From: Patescibacteria group bacterium
Lineage (GTDB): Bacteria; Patescibacteriota; Patescibacteriia; 2-12-FULL-60-25
Direction of reading: 5' to 3'
Assembly (NCBI GenBank): GCA_028715505.1
Contig: JAQURS010000007.1
Coordinates: forward strand, 1 to 50,631
Length of the DNA: 50,631 nucleotides
Shown: positions 7,245-16,429 of the stretch, one piece after another
Numbering within the stretch: the first letter of the stretch is position 1
How the letters are laid out: every line of letters begins with the position of its first letter
Notes under the pieces: model-generated
Databases searched by the model: none
Told to the model about the DNA's origin: nothing
Seen by the model: only the letters and a program-made list of their open reading frames with translations
Translations under genes and position numbers: made by a program

Positions 7245-9308
7245 TCAGTATTTGACTTTATAACTCCTGTCGGTTTGCGAATCGGTTTGAGCTTCGTAAA
7301 CCGCGTCACCCCATTTGATTTCCGGCTCGGCCGGATCAGCTGTTTTGACGACACTCGGCATTAAAATCCTGACGTTCAACTCCGCGCCGTCGTTGCCCGC
7401 CTGTTTCTGCCAGTCCAAAACGTATTTGTTTTGCGCCAGGCAATCGCTCACGCTTGGCGGCAAAGCGTAAGTAAAACTCAACTGTCCGGTTTTGCCCGGT
7501 TCGATGGCCCAAAACGCTCCAAAAACCGTCTTGCCTAATTCCTTCATGACATCAACTTTGCCGGGCACGAATTTGCCTCCGGTTTGCAGCAAATCGCCGG
7601 CCATGGCGCCTTTGGACGAGATGAACTGACTGCCCTCAGGCACGTAAAGTCGGGTATAACTGCGATAACGTGTATATCGCCAATTGCTTTGAGTTGTCGT
7701 ATTCCGATAAGTCAAAGTCATGGTGGCCACCGGTTTTTGGGGATTGCTGGCGTCCAATTCGTAACTCATTGACTTAACCATCTTGCCGTCGGTCTTCAAG
7801 GCCGCGAGGTTGGCATCCACTACCCAGGCAAAATCGCAAACCGTCGGTTTGACGCGACCGCTCCACCCCAAGCGATCGACGGATGCCTGAAGCGATTGGT
7901 CCGTCGTATAAATCATGATTTGCTTTTCCGACAAAGCTTGCGTAATCAGATTGATGAGCTTGGGCCAATCCGACTTTGGCATGGCTTGGATTTTTTGCAT
8001 GAGCCTCGTCCCAAGCTCTCCTAAAATAGCCTTGCGGTCTTCGAGTTTGACGCCTTCTTGCAAAAAACCCATTTCAACCTGATATTCGAGCAGATCCATG
8101 AAGTTACGGTCGTCGTAAGTCTTGCCTTGGATCTCCACCGGACCGATTAAGCGAAGCAATTCGCGAAAAAATCCCGGTTCAATGGCGATCACGCCGTCCG
8201 GCTTGTCGGGCTTGCCCTGGAGTTCCATTTCGCGCTTGTAAAAATCCAAAACCCGGCTGGCGGATTCAACGAAATCCGGCGACCAATTGGCGTCGCGCAT
8301 GAACCAGGCTTTGACGCCCAAATTTTTGGCCAAAGGCTCAGGCGGAACTTCCTTCCAAACGCCCGAGACGGGATTATCCACGTTGTAAACGTCCGAAAAA
8401 ATAAAATCCTTGATATCGCCCGAATCCAAAGTCACGTTGGCGATACTGCCGATGAATCCGCCGGCCGGACGCATTTCGTCCGAGTTCTGCAGGATGACGA
8501 GATACTGTTTGGGTTCGGGATAACCGGCCAATGGAATGGCCGTTTCAAGCAATGGAACGCTTTGATCCATAGCCTTGCGCAAAATTGGCAGCATGTCGGC
8601 CAACGGGCTCAAGGCCTTGGTGATGACCGGAAGCATCCTGCCTTTTGGAACGGCATCCCAAAGCGCCAGAGCCATGTCGATTTTATCGCGCGCCAAACGG
8701 ATATCCGGGAGTTTTTGCTGGAGCACGCGCAATAGATCGCGTTTCTCCGAAACCGATAAATCTTGCCAGCTTCGGCCCGAAGCGATCCCAACATCAGTCC
8801 CCAAATTTTCTTGACCCGTTTCAACGGCTCCGGCCATTCCGCTGGCCACTTTAAGCAGATCTTCGGCGCTATCCAAAGAACTCACGGCCACGGCCGACAC
8901 GTCTTGAACCGCCTTGATTTGAGTTCCGATGAATGGAAAATCACGAAGGAATCCGACGCCTTGCAAAGCTTGATTAAAATCTTCCATGGCGGCTTTGGCC
9001 CGGCCAGCCTCGTTCACGGCCCGGGAATAATCCCCCGTCTGCAATCCGTATTTAAGGCTGTCGATGGCCTGTTTGGCTTCGTAAGCCGCGAAACCCGCTT
9101 TGCCCAAAGCGATCATGGGTTGGATCAGCAAAATACACAGGATTACGACGATAGCCAAGACCGTCCATTTGATCCACTTTCTTTTTCGTCCGTAAGATTT
9201 TTCCAACTTTGGTAACTCGGGTTTTTCGGGCAGCTTAAGATTCCCGCCTTTGGGTGCGGGCAATTCCGGAACGCCAGGACAGGTTAATAGGTTGGGAGTC
9301 TGCTTCAT
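7245..9308 (-). CDS. DUF4012 domain membrane protein
   Basis: A 687-residue protein with a basic, Pro-rich cytoplasmic N-terminus, one membrane segment (about 47-67) and a long extracytoplasmic part. Residues about 75-110 are helical and coiled. The family core lies around LVILQNSDEMRPAGGFIGS (about 268-286), the hallmark of DUF4012, which is common in CPR bacteria and Actinobacteria. That core superficially resembles LytR-CpsA-Psr-like attachment proteins, but I do not see their full motif set. It overlaps the upstream GT2 gene by four bases (ATGA). A role in export or attachment of the glycan made by the three neighbouring GT2 enzymes is an inference from context. Confidence 0.88.
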   Translation of the reverse strand: MKQTPNLLTCPGVPELPAPKGGNLKLPEKPELPKLEKSYGRKRKWIKWTVLAIVVILCILLIQPMIALGKAGFAAYEAKQAIDSLKYGLQTGDYSRAVNEAGRAKAAMEDFNQALQGVGFLRDFPFIGTQIKAVQDVSAVAVSSLDSAEDLLKVASGMAGAVETGQENLGTDVGIASGRSWQDLSVSEKRDLLRVLQQKLPDIRLARDKIDMALALWDAVPKGRMLPVITKALSPLADMLPILRKAMDQSVPLLETAIPLAGYPEPKQYLVILQNSDEMRPAGGFIGSIANVTLDSGDIKDFIFSDVYNVDNPVSGVWKEVPPEPLAKNLGVKAWFMRDANWSPDFVESASRVLDFYKREMELQGKPDKPDGVIAIEPGFFRELLRLIGPVEIQGKTYDDRNFMDLLEYQVEMGFLQEGVKLEDRKAILGELGTRLMQKIQAMPKSDWPKLINLITQALSEKQIMIYTTDQSLQASVDRLGWSGRVKPTVCDFAWVVDANLAALKTDGKMVKSMSYELDASNPQKPVATMTLTYRNTTTQSNWRYTRYRSYTRLYVPEGSQFISSKGAMAGDLLQTGGKFVPGKVDVMKELGKTVFGAFWAIEPGKTGQLSFTYALPPSVSDCLAQNKYVLDWQKQAGNDGAELNVRILMPSVVKTADPAEPEIKWGDAVYEAQTDSQTDRSYKVKY

Positions 9309-10147
9309 TCGATGGGTCGCTGGAGCTTGTGCGGGTTGGGTTTGCGCCAGAATTTACGGAAATAGTATAGCGCACTTATGATATGAGCGCGTGCCGGCCT
9401 GTTGGTAATTATATGCCAAGGCCAATCTATCCGGCTTTCACGTTGATGGTAATGAACCAATTTAGAGTCAGGCACGTAAACCACGCGCCACTTTTTCTCC
9501 CAGGCACGGCGGCAGATATCCATCTCTTCGAAATACATGAAATAACTTTCATCAAACAGCCCGATTTCTTCCAAAGCCGAACGCCTCATGATTATGGCCG
9601 AAGCCATCAACACGTCCACTTCCTGAGCCTTGTCCATGGGCTGGCAATCCCTCATTAGATAATGGTGAATGGCCCTGCGGCCTTGCGGCAGCCGGCCGAA
9701 GACCGTGCGCCGGTAGAGCGGGATCATGATATTGGGTTGTCGGTAGCAGGAATCCTGGCGGGTGCCGTCCGGATTGAATAAACCCGGTCCGGCCAAAGCC
9801 ACGTCCGGATGTTCGTCCATGAATTTAACCAGCTTTTCGATCTCGTCCGGAAAAATCGTCAAATCCGGATTGAGGAGCATGACGTATTGTCCACGCGCCC
9901 GGCGAATGGCTAAATTGTTTCCCGCGCCGAATCCCACGTTGCGCGTCGAATCGATGACTTGGACCCAAGGAAATTTTTCCCTGACCATTTGGCTGGTCCC
10001 GTCTTCCGGAGCGTTGTTCACCAAAAAATACTCGTAGGAAAATTTAAAGTTGGCCCTCTCCGCGCCTTTAAGCAACATCCGAATAAGGCCCGGAGTTTTA
10101 TAACAAACCGTGACAAAAGAAACTTTCGGATCTGCCTTAGGTTCCAT
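9305..10147 (-). CDS. Glycosyltransferase family 2 (rhamnosyltransferase-like)
   Basis: About 280 residues of GT-A fold: an N-terminal VSFVTVCYKTPGLI strand, NNAPEDGT, DSTRNVGFGAGNNLAIRRARG, then the metal-binding MLLNPDLTI (NPD in place of DxD). Near the C-terminus is the acceptor-side signature FDESYFMYFEEMDICRRAWEK, which is typical of WbbL/rhamnosyltransferase-like enzymes. The ATG at 10147 follows the previous stop by one base (TGATATG), so I use it in preference to an in-frame ATG six codons earlier inside the upstream gene. It is a cytoplasmic enzyme building a surface glycan. Confidence 0.9.
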   Translation of the reverse strand: MEPKADPKVSFVTVCYKTPGLIRMLLKGAERANFKFSYEYFLVNNAPEDGTSQMVREKFPWVQVIDSTRNVGFGAGNNLAIRRARGQYVMLLNPDLTIFPDEIEKLVKFMDEHPDVALAGPGLFNPDGTRQDSCYRQPNIMIPLYRRTVFGRLPQGRRAIHHYLMRDCQPMDKAQEVDVLMASAIIMRRSALEEIGLFDESYFMYFEEMDICRRAWEKKWRVVYVPDSKLVHYHQRESRIDWPWHIITNRPARAHIISALYYFRKFWRKPNPHKLQRPIE

Positions 10148-10148
10148 A

Positions 10149-11207
10149 TCATTTGCCTTTGGCAAACCAAACGGAAAGGTTGCCGTTTTCAGGCAGCATA
10201 TTTTTCATCAAGGCTTTGCGCTTGCGCCAGGCTAAGGGCAAGCCGACCAACGATGCCCAATAACCTTTTAAGGCTGACCAAGAAATCAATGATCCGAAAA
10301 ACTTAGCGATTTCATAAGGGATTAACCACAACATGCAATGCCAGAATTCGCGTCCGGTGAGATTTTTCGTTAGAACCCACCAATGGTTGCGGGTGGAAAG
10401 AAAATTCACGAAAGCCGGCTTGGAATGACGGTTGGCCAAAGCCTTGAACCAGTTAAACTTTTGTTGCGAGGCCGCCAGGCGATGATGCCAAGCCTTGGCT
10501 TCGGGCACGTAGGCGAACTTCATGCCCAAATGCCTCATGCGCCAAGAGACGTCGACGTCTTCCTTGTAAGCGAATAAATCCTCGTCGTAAAATTGCTGGT
10601 CGCGGCTGGCGCGTTGCACGCTCGAAGCCCGATACATGGCGCAAGCGCCCGTGCATCCGAAAACTTCGCGCGAACTGTCGTACTGCCCCTTATCTTCTTC
10701 GCCCGCTCCCCTGTCGTAAGCCCGAAGCGCGCGGGACATGCTCATGCCGGTGGAATCCAAAACGTTCGTGCGGATGGTCTCTTTATTGTCTATATCGATA
10801 TATTGGAGGTGCGCCCGCAGCAACTTGGGCGTGCAGCCGTCGATCTCAGGATGCGATTCCATGTACTCGTGCATTTTACGAATGCAATCGCGGTCGTATT
10901 CAACGTCGATGTTGCTGACCAGGATATAGCAATGCGAAAGGTCTTCATTCTGCCAAGAAGACAAAGCCAATAAGATGGCTTGGTTATGGGCCCTGGAAAA
11001 ACCAAAATTGCGCATGTTGCGCAGCATGCCGACGCGCGGATAATTATTGGCCACCCACGCGCCCGAACCGTCGTTCGAAGCGTTGTCCACCACCGTGACC
11101 CGCAGGGGCAGGTCCTGGGTTTCTAAGGTTTCAAAAAACGCAGGCAGATAAGCCATGGAGTTCCAGGCGACGATATTCAACGCGATTTGCGGGGTGGTTT
11201 GTTCCAT
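10149..11207 (-). CDS. Glycosyltransferase family 2
   Basis: A 352-residue GT2 enzyme with the same domain layout as its downstream neighbour: NIVAWNSMAYLPAFFETL, VVDNASNDGSG, NMRNFGFSRAHNQAI, the SNIDVEYD metal motif (D-x-D-like), and the acceptor signature DEDLFAYKEDVDVSWRMRHLG (about residues 205-230). The C-terminal 90 residues are more hydrophobic and basic and probably touch the membrane. It is paralogous to the gene at 9305 and has TAATATG at the start junction. It probably adds a different sugar in the same pathway. Confidence 0.9.
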   Translation of the reverse strand: MEQTTPQIALNIVAWNSMAYLPAFFETLETQDLPLRVTVVDNASNDGSGAWVANNYPRVGMLRNMRNFGFSRAHNQAILLALSSWQNEDLSHCYILVSNIDVEYDRDCIRKMHEYMESHPEIDGCTPKLLRAHLQYIDIDNKETIRTNVLDSTGMSMSRALRAYDRGAGEEDKGQYDSSREVFGCTGACAMYRASSVQRASRDQQFYDEDLFAYKEDVDVSWRMRHLGMKFAYVPEAKAWHHRLAASQQKFNWFKALANRHSKPAFVNFLSTRNHWWVLTKNLTGREFWHCMLWLIPYEIAKFFGSLISWSALKGYWASLVGLPLAWRKRKALMKNMLPENGNLSVWFAKGK

Positions 11208-11208
11208 A

Positions 11209-12720
11209 TTATTTTGGCGAAACGGTTTGAGGCGCGGACGTTCTCTTGGGCGAAACGTTAAAACCCAATCTTCCTTTGCCGAGCATCATCCTGGTTTGCG
11301 CGTCAATGGCCGGCAGGGCGCCAAACAACACGAAAGTCACCGGCAGCAGCAACCATTGGAAGAGCATGACAATCGGCGTTTGCCAGCGCGGCACGTGGTG
11401 CGGCCTGGCCGGCAACAAAGTTGCCGAGAGCATGGCCGAAGCGAACACGCCTATCATGGCGAAACGCATCAACCACTCCAAAGTGAACGGCGTGTTCTGG
11501 AAAATCGCGTAACTCCTAAAGACGTCCGGGGCCAGCCAAAAAGGCAACCTGCCCAAAAGGAAGATCAATAAAGGAACCGTCGCCCAGGTGTACATTCCCT
11601 CCATCTGTTTCCACAAAAAATTTATTTTGACCAGCCAAGGCATGGCTTTGTCGCGCGAAAAAGCCTTAACCATGAACGGAAAATTTTCGACTCCCCAGGC
11701 CCAACGCCTCTGTTGTTTATAGAGCGACCACAAAGCCTGAACGTATGAGCCCGACATGACGGTGTCCATGGAAACCGGCAAATAGATTGGAGTCACGCGG
11801 TAATCGCCGTGATAATGCACGAGGCCTTGCAGGAAAATCCTCGAATCCTCGCTCACGATGTCCTTTTGCCAAAAATCAACGTCGACCAGCATGCGCAAGG
11901 TCATGGAATGCGAAGAAAAGGTCATCATTCCCTCGGCCCGCGAAAGTTCGGTCATAAGCCAAAAAGTGGTGCCGAACATGGCCACGCGCACGGGCGCCGG
12001 AGATTCCCAAAGATTATTGTTGTAAAGCACGACTGGTTGGAAGGAACTCCGGTGGGGATTCTCGATCGTTAAAAACTTGTAAGTCACACAAGCGAAATAT
12101 TGCGGATGAGTGACCGTGTCCACATCGAACGAAGAAACGATGACGTCATCGACGTTGATACCCAGCTGATTGATTCGCTCAAGGACGCGATGCCCCATCC
12201 AATTTACGTTTGATCCTTTGCCAATGATCTCGCCGGGCAAATCCTTGGGATGGACAGTTATCAGCAATTCGAAAAATTTATTTCCGTACTTTTGCTTGAT
12301 AATCTCCGCTTTAGGCAAGAAACTCTCTTCAGCCCTGCCCTCCCCGCCCAAAACCACGATCATCTTATCTTTGGGGTAAGACGAGTTTAACAATGATTCA
12401 AAACAATCTTGAAGCACGATCAGATCCTCTTTGACCGTCGGCAAGAGCACCACGTGATAAACATTATTAAAACGCGGCAAAGCCTGAGCCTTGGCCAGCC
12501 AATCCTTCTTTAAGTCCCGCCTGTAGGTCACCCATGAAATCAAAACGAACGGCAGGTAATAAACGACCCGGAACAACCAATAAAGATCATAGACGATGAT
12601 GAAGTAAACCATCCAAAGCGGGTGGTAATACGAAAGCACGAAACTCAAAACCAAAGTCAGCCAGACTAAGGCGCCCGGAATGATTTCGTAGATGCGCGTT
12701 TCCAGCCGATTCTTGTCCAT
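11209..12720 (-). CDS. Multi-spanning GT2 glycosyltransferase (processive type)
   Basis: About 503 residues. Two N-terminal membrane segments (about 13-60) are followed by a cytoplasmic GT-A domain with SSFDVDTVTHPQY (the DxD motif) and a KQQRRWAWG segment, the Q-x-x-R-W signature of processive or polymer-forming GT2 enzymes such as cellulose and hyaluronan synthases. Several C-terminal membrane segments follow. The start at 12720 follows the tsaB stop by one base (TGATATG); longer in-frame readings run back into tsaB and are rejected. It could polymerise and export a chain, or transfer sugar to a polyprenyl carrier. Confidence 0.9.
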   Translation of the reverse strand: MDKNRLETRIYEIIPGALVWLTLVLSFVLSYYHPLWMVYFIIVYDLYWLFRVVYYLPFVLISWVTYRRDLKKDWLAKAQALPRFNNVYHVVLLPTVKEDLIVLQDCFESLLNSSYPKDKMIVVLGGEGRAEESFLPKAEIIKQKYGNKFFELLITVHPKDLPGEIIGKGSNVNWMGHRVLERINQLGINVDDVIVSSFDVDTVTHPQYFACVTYKFLTIENPHRSSFQPVVLYNNNLWESPAPVRVAMFGTTFWLMTELSRAEGMMTFSSHSMTLRMLVDVDFWQKDIVSEDSRIFLQGLVHYHGDYRVTPIYLPVSMDTVMSGSYVQALWSLYKQQRRWAWGVENFPFMVKAFSRDKAMPWLVKINFLWKQMEGMYTWATVPLLIFLLGRLPFWLAPDVFRSYAIFQNTPFTLEWLMRFAMIGVFASAMLSATLLPARPHHVPRWQTPIVMLFQWLLLPVTFVLFGALPAIDAQTRMMLGKGRLGFNVSPKRTSAPQTVSPK

Positions 12721-12721
12721 A

Positions 12722-13111
12722 TCACTTTTTAGCCAGCGTGATGTTGGGCTCCTGGTCGTAAACCGGAGCCACGTAATCAACCGGCGCACGGTCGGGCAAG
12801 GATTTGGCCAAGGCATTCAGATCATCCGCGTCCTTGGCGTCCACGCCCACGATCGGCAAACGATAAATCCTGGCCAGCAGGTTGGCCACAAGCGTGCCGT
12901 TGCGAATGGCCGAAAAAGATCCGGGCCCGCTTACCACGCAAACACCTTTAGCCTCTGCAAATTCGGAATTGTCCACGCGGGACGCCATATATGATGCCAA
13001 TCCCGGCGAATCAGCCGGGACTTTCCAGATCTTTGGCTTGCCAGAACCCGAGAGCCATCCAAAACTGGCCGACCCACGGGCGCGGGAATCAATATAAAAC
13101 CACTTCTCCAT
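12722..13111 (-). CDS. tsaB: Short TsaB-like tRNA t6A biosynthesis protein
   Basis: A 129-residue protein that retains the diagnostic TsaB segment GPGSFSAIRNGTLVANLLA (about residues 60-78) and a YIDSR N-terminal strand. It ends with DQEPNIT near the C-terminus. TsaB normally has about 220 residues and acts as a non-catalytic partner of TsaD in making threonylcarbamoyl-adenosine-37 of tRNA. Here most of the C-terminal half of the ASKHA fold is gone, as seen in other reduced genomes. The start is coupled to the upstream gene by TGATATG. The identity rests mainly on the GPGSF motif. Confidence 0.75.
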   Translation of the reverse strand: MEKWFYIDSRARGSASFGWLSGSGKPKIWKVPADSPGLASYMASRVDNSEFAEAKGVCVVSGPGSFSAIRNGTLVANLLARIYRLPIVGVDAKDADDLNALAKSLPDRAPVDYVAPVYDQEPNITLAKK

Positions 13112-13112
13112 A

Positions 13113-13715
13113 TCAGTTCCCTTCCAACTTCAACTGATCGATGGCCACGCATTTGGGCGAGGACAAAACCGAGCCCAAGAACCGGTCGGAGATTTCCCGG
13201 CGGTATGAAAATTCCTGGGGAGTCAAACAAGTAAAATTAATTTCAGCGTCCATGTCTCTTTCCGCTTTTTGGACGATTTTCTTTAAACGCTCGGCGTCCA
13301 CCGTGCCCACGATCAAAATATCCACCGGGGATGACTTGCCCAAAAACACGCCCATGAAAGCCAGATATGAAATGTTGCCGATCGAAGCGATCTCGCGGTC
13401 GAGCGCGCGTTCCAAAAGCAAATGCGATTTAGTCATCAAAGCTTGGATTTCTGACAAGAGAGGAAACTGGCGGTTGACCTGGTAATACTTACGCTTGAGT
13501 CCGGGACGTTTGGAGGTGGAGGTGCCATCGACTTTTTCCTCGATTTCAACCAAAAGGCCGAGATGGGCGAGGTTCTCGATCTCCCTCCGGACGGCGTTGA
13601 TTTGGGTATCTATCTTGCGGGTCAGCTCGCGTATGAAATAAGCCTCCTCGGGCTTATTCAAAAACAAGGTCATGAGTTTAACCCGGGTCTTTGACCCAAA
13701 AAGGTGTTCAAGCAT
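13113..13715 (-). CDS. Winged-helix regulator with nucleotidyltransferase-like domain
   Basis: About 200 residues. The N-terminal 70 form a winged helix (GSKTRVKLMTLFLNKPEEA, then RELTRKIDTQINAVRREIENL). The C-terminal part has a nucleotidyltransferase-like strand pattern, GVFLGKSSPVDILIVGTVD, of the kind found in DUF/HTH-NTase regulators of CPR and archaea. The true GS..D.D catalytic pair is degraded, so enzymatic activity is doubtful. The start at 13715 has AGGTG upstream; a longer in-frame start at 13805 would run into the divergent intergenic region. As the first gene of the tsaB-glycosyltransferase operon it may autoregulate it (inference). Confidence 0.7.
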   Translation of the reverse strand: MLEHLFGSKTRVKLMTLFLNKPEEAYFIRELTRKIDTQINAVRREIENLAHLGLLVEIEEKVDGTSTSKRPGLKRKYYQVNRQFPLLSEIQALMTKSHLLLERALDREIASIGNISYLAFMGVFLGKSSPVDILIVGTVDAERLKKIVQKAERDMDAEINFTCLTPQEFSYRREISDRFLGSVLSSPKCVAIDQLKLEGN

Positions 13716-13861
13716 ATAGACACCTATATCCTGCCCTTTTCTCGGCTCCTTGACAAGGCCATACCCTTGACCCTCGCTAAGGGGTATAAAGGTAGACGAA
13801 AACACCGTTTCTTGCGTATACTTTTCATAGTTCGACTACGTTCACCACTTTAAATAATCAC

Positions 13862-15970
13862 ATGGCAGACTCCCTATTCCGCTTTAACGAGATCGAGTAC
13901 GGCAACAGCCCTACCGATGACAAAATCGTAGGCGTATTTCGATTCGAACAAGCGCAGGCCGGAAAAACCGGCCCACAACACGTAGTGGTGGCCGAAGTTT
14001 CGTCCACCCTTTACGCGTACGAAAGGCTGCTCGATCTTATCAGCACGACCGTGGAGCAATCCCGGGCACTCACGGCCGGCATGACCATGGATCCTTTCGC
14101 CCGGTTCGAAAAGCTGGTCCAGCGTTTGAACGACGCCGTTGCCTCTTTCCAGGAAAAAGAACCTACGCCCCTGAACTGGAGCCGGGTTAACATTTTTTTG
14201 ATCGAATGCTCGCAAGACCAACTTTGCGTGAGCGGCCACGGGCGTTTAATGAACCTCTTCCTGCAATCAAAGCCAGACGGAACGTATCAAGCTTTTGATC
14301 TTTGCGGTTCATTGGAACAACCGTCAACTCCTGATCCAAAAAAAATCTTTGCCTCAATCGTCTGCGGAGACATGAAACCAGGCGACCTTTTCTTTATCGG
14401 CTCATCCAGCTTCGATCGCTTACGGGAAGATCTCAAAGTCAAATCCAGGCTGATGTCCCTGCCGCCCGTTTCGGCCTCCATGGAAATCAGACAGGATTTG
14501 GAACAGATGCGTCCGCCGGATGACTTCGCCGCTATCCTGATTTCCTGTCACACGGCCGATAAACAATTGGCTGCCATCCCCGTGCCTTCCATTAAAGGCG
14601 CCCTCGAATCGATGAAGCAATTGCGCGAGAACGAACTCCAGACCAACCAGACTTTGGCTCCCATCCTGAACCCGGTTAAAAGTTCGAAACCGACGTTGAA
14701 TACGGAAGCTGATCCCAAACAACCCAAACCGGCCCGCGGAGTTGGCGACCTTTGGCAAAAAGCCAAGAGCCTGATTCCCGCTCCCCGGCCTAGGCCCACT
14801 CCGGCCACCCAAACGGCGATGAGAAGCCTGGATGCCGGACATGGCTCGGTTTTCACCAAGAAACGCAAGCTGGTCATCGGAGCCGTGATCGGGGGCATCT
14901 TACTGCTTTTGATCGGCTACCTGACTTACAGTTATAATCGCAAAGTGGCGACCGAACGCGCGGCCTGGGAACAAAAGTTCGCCCAAGCCGCCGATCTCCG
15001 GAACCGCGCCGAGAGTTCACTCATGTACGCCAAGGATAGCGAGACAAAAGCCAGCGTTGACCAGGCCATGGGCATCGTGAACGCGCTGGATACTTCAAAC
15101 AACGACCGCAAGCAACGCGTGACCGGTTTGAAAACGGAACTCTCCCAAATCAACGAAAAGCTCCGCAAAGCCTCGGTGGCGACCAACGTCGTCGAACTCT
15201 TTTCATTGCCCGTCACCGCGGCCGATGGTTCACTGACCGCTCCCGTCATGACGGATAAGACAGCTTACACGGTAAACAATCAGGATCATCAAGTGGTAGC
15301 CGTAGACATCGCATCGCACACGGCAAAGACCTCAGCTCTGCCATCTGGCAGCGGACGCATCGTGGCCGGTTCCATTGGAGAGAAATCATTGGTTTTATTG
15401 GATGACAAAGGCCAGTTTTACGCCATGAATTTGGATGACAACAAAGTGCAGGCTTTGAATAAAATGTCGCAAGCCTCGTCCAGCGTGGCCGTTATCAACG
15501 ACATGGTCGTCTACAACAAGAAAGCCTATATCTTAGACGGCACGAAAGGCCTGATCACCCGCTTGGTGAAGACGTCCACGGGCTTCGGCTCGCCTTCCAC
15601 CTATGCTAAAGCCGATGCCGTTCCTTTGACCGGTTCGGTAGCCATGGCCATCGACAGCAACGTGTTCGTGGCCAAATCTGACGGCTCAGTCCTCCGACTG
15701 CTTTCGGGCAAACAAGAAGCTTTCGGGCTAAGCGCCATCGATCCCCAACTCCGCTCGATCGCCAGCATTTGGACCGAGATGGACGATCCCCGGATCATGG
15801 TGACCGATCCGGCCGACAAGCGCCTGGTTATCTTCGACAAGACCGGCCTGCTAACGGCCCAGATCACCTCTCCTGATTTCTCCGGCATTCGCGCCGCCTC
15901 AAGCAAACTCGGACAAAAACAAGCCTTGGTCGTGAGCGGAAATCGATTGCTGTTGGTCCCACTGCCATAA
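13862..15970 (+). CDS. Large single-span membrane protein, PP2C-like N-terminus, propeller-like C-terminus
   Basis: A 702-residue protein of unknown function. Residues 1-235 have the alternating strand pattern and VSGHGRLMNLF / GDLFFIGSSS segments of a PP2C-type phosphatase fold, but no clear set of metal-binding Asp residues, so it may be a pseudo-enzyme or sensor. A Pro-rich linker (about 270-320) leads to one membrane segment (about 339-358). Next come a coiled, charged stretch (about 362-430) and a C-terminal region of repeated beta-strand units (about 440-702) resembling a beta-propeller, with predicted extracytoplasmic location. The gene stands alone between divergent and convergent neighbours and ends at a shared bidirectional terminator. 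Confidence 0.75.
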   Translation: MADSLFRFNEIEYGNSPTDDKIVGVFRFEQAQAGKTGPQHVVVAEVSSTLYAYERLLDLISTTVEQSRALTAGMTMDPFARFEKLVQRLNDAVASFQEKEPTPLNWSRVNIFLIECSQDQLCVSGHGRLMNLFLQSKPDGTYQAFDLCGSLEQPSTPDPKKIFASIVCGDMKPGDLFFIGSSSFDRLREDLKVKSRLMSLPPVSASMEIRQDLEQMRPPDDFAAILISCHTADKQLAAIPVPSIKGALESMKQLRENELQTNQTLAPILNPVKSSKPTLNTEADPKQPKPARGVGDLWQKAKSLIPAPRPRPTPATQTAMRSLDAGHGSVFTKKRKLVIGAVIGGILLLLIGYLTYSYNRKVATERAAWEQKFAQAADLRNRAESSLMYAKDSETKASVDQAMGIVNALDTSNNDRKQRVTGLKTELSQINEKLRKASVATNVVELFSLPVTAADGSLTAPVMTDKTAYTVNNQDHQVVAVDIASHTAKTSALPSGSGRIVAGSIGEKSLVLLDDKGQFYAMNLDDNKVQALNKMSQASSSVAVINDMVVYNKKAYILDGTKGLITRLVKTSTGFGSPSTYAKADAVPLTGSVAMAIDSNVFVAKSDGSVLRLLSGKQEAFGLSAIDPQLRSIASIWTEMDDPRIMVTDPADKRLVIFDKTGLLTAQITSPDFSGIRAASSKLGQKQALVVSGNRLLLVPLP

Positions 15971-15982
15971 AAAAGGAAATAA

Positions 15983-16013
15983 AAAAAAATCTCCCCAACG
16001 GGAGATTTTTTTA
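15983..16013. terminator. Bidirectional intrinsic terminator
   Basis: ATCTCCC-caac-GGGAGAT with A-tract before and T-tract after serves both the plus-strand gene ending at 15970 and the minus-strand rplL ending at 16023. Confidence 0.9.
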
Positions 16014-16022
16014 TTTTCCAAA

Positions 16023-16418
16023 TTACTTGAGGGTAGCTTTTCCACCGGCTTCCTCGATCTTCTTTTTGATCTCGTCGGCTTCGGCTTTGGCAGCCTTCTC
16101 TTTGACCATCTTAGGAGCGCCGTCCACCAAGTCCTTGGCTTCTTTCAAGCCCAGACCCGTGATTTCGCGCACAACCTTGATGACGCCGATCTTGTTGCCA
16201 CCGGCTTCGGTGAGCTCAACGTCGAATTCAGTCTTTTCCTCGGCAGCGGCAGCGCCCGGAGCGGCCATAGCCATGACCGGAGCGGCGGCTGAAACGCCGA
16301 ATTTTTCCTCCAAGACTTTCACGAGCTCGGAAAGATCGAGCACGGAAAGCTTTTCGATCTGATCCACGAGGGCCTTGAACTTCTCAGGCACCTCAACGAC
16401 TTTCTGTTCGTCTGACAT
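16023..16418 (-). CDS. rplL: 50S ribosomal protein L7/L12
   Basis: A 131-residue stalk protein of normal length. The N-terminal dimerisation domain is followed by the Ala-rich hinge (about 45-60, [18 protein letters not shown]) and the C-terminal factor-binding domain with [28 protein letters not shown]. It recruits elongation and initiation GTPases to the ribosome. It lies directly after rplJ, the usual order, and shares the L10 leader and promoter upstream. Confidence 0.98.
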   Translation of the reverse strand: MSDEQKVVEVPEKFKALVDQIEKLSVLDLSELVKVLEEKFGVSAAAPVMAMAAPGAAAAEEKTEFDVELTEAGGNKIGVIKVVREITGLGLKEAKDLVDGAPKMVKEKAAKAEADEIKKKIEEAGGKATLK

Positions 16419-16429
16419 AGTTTTTTAAA

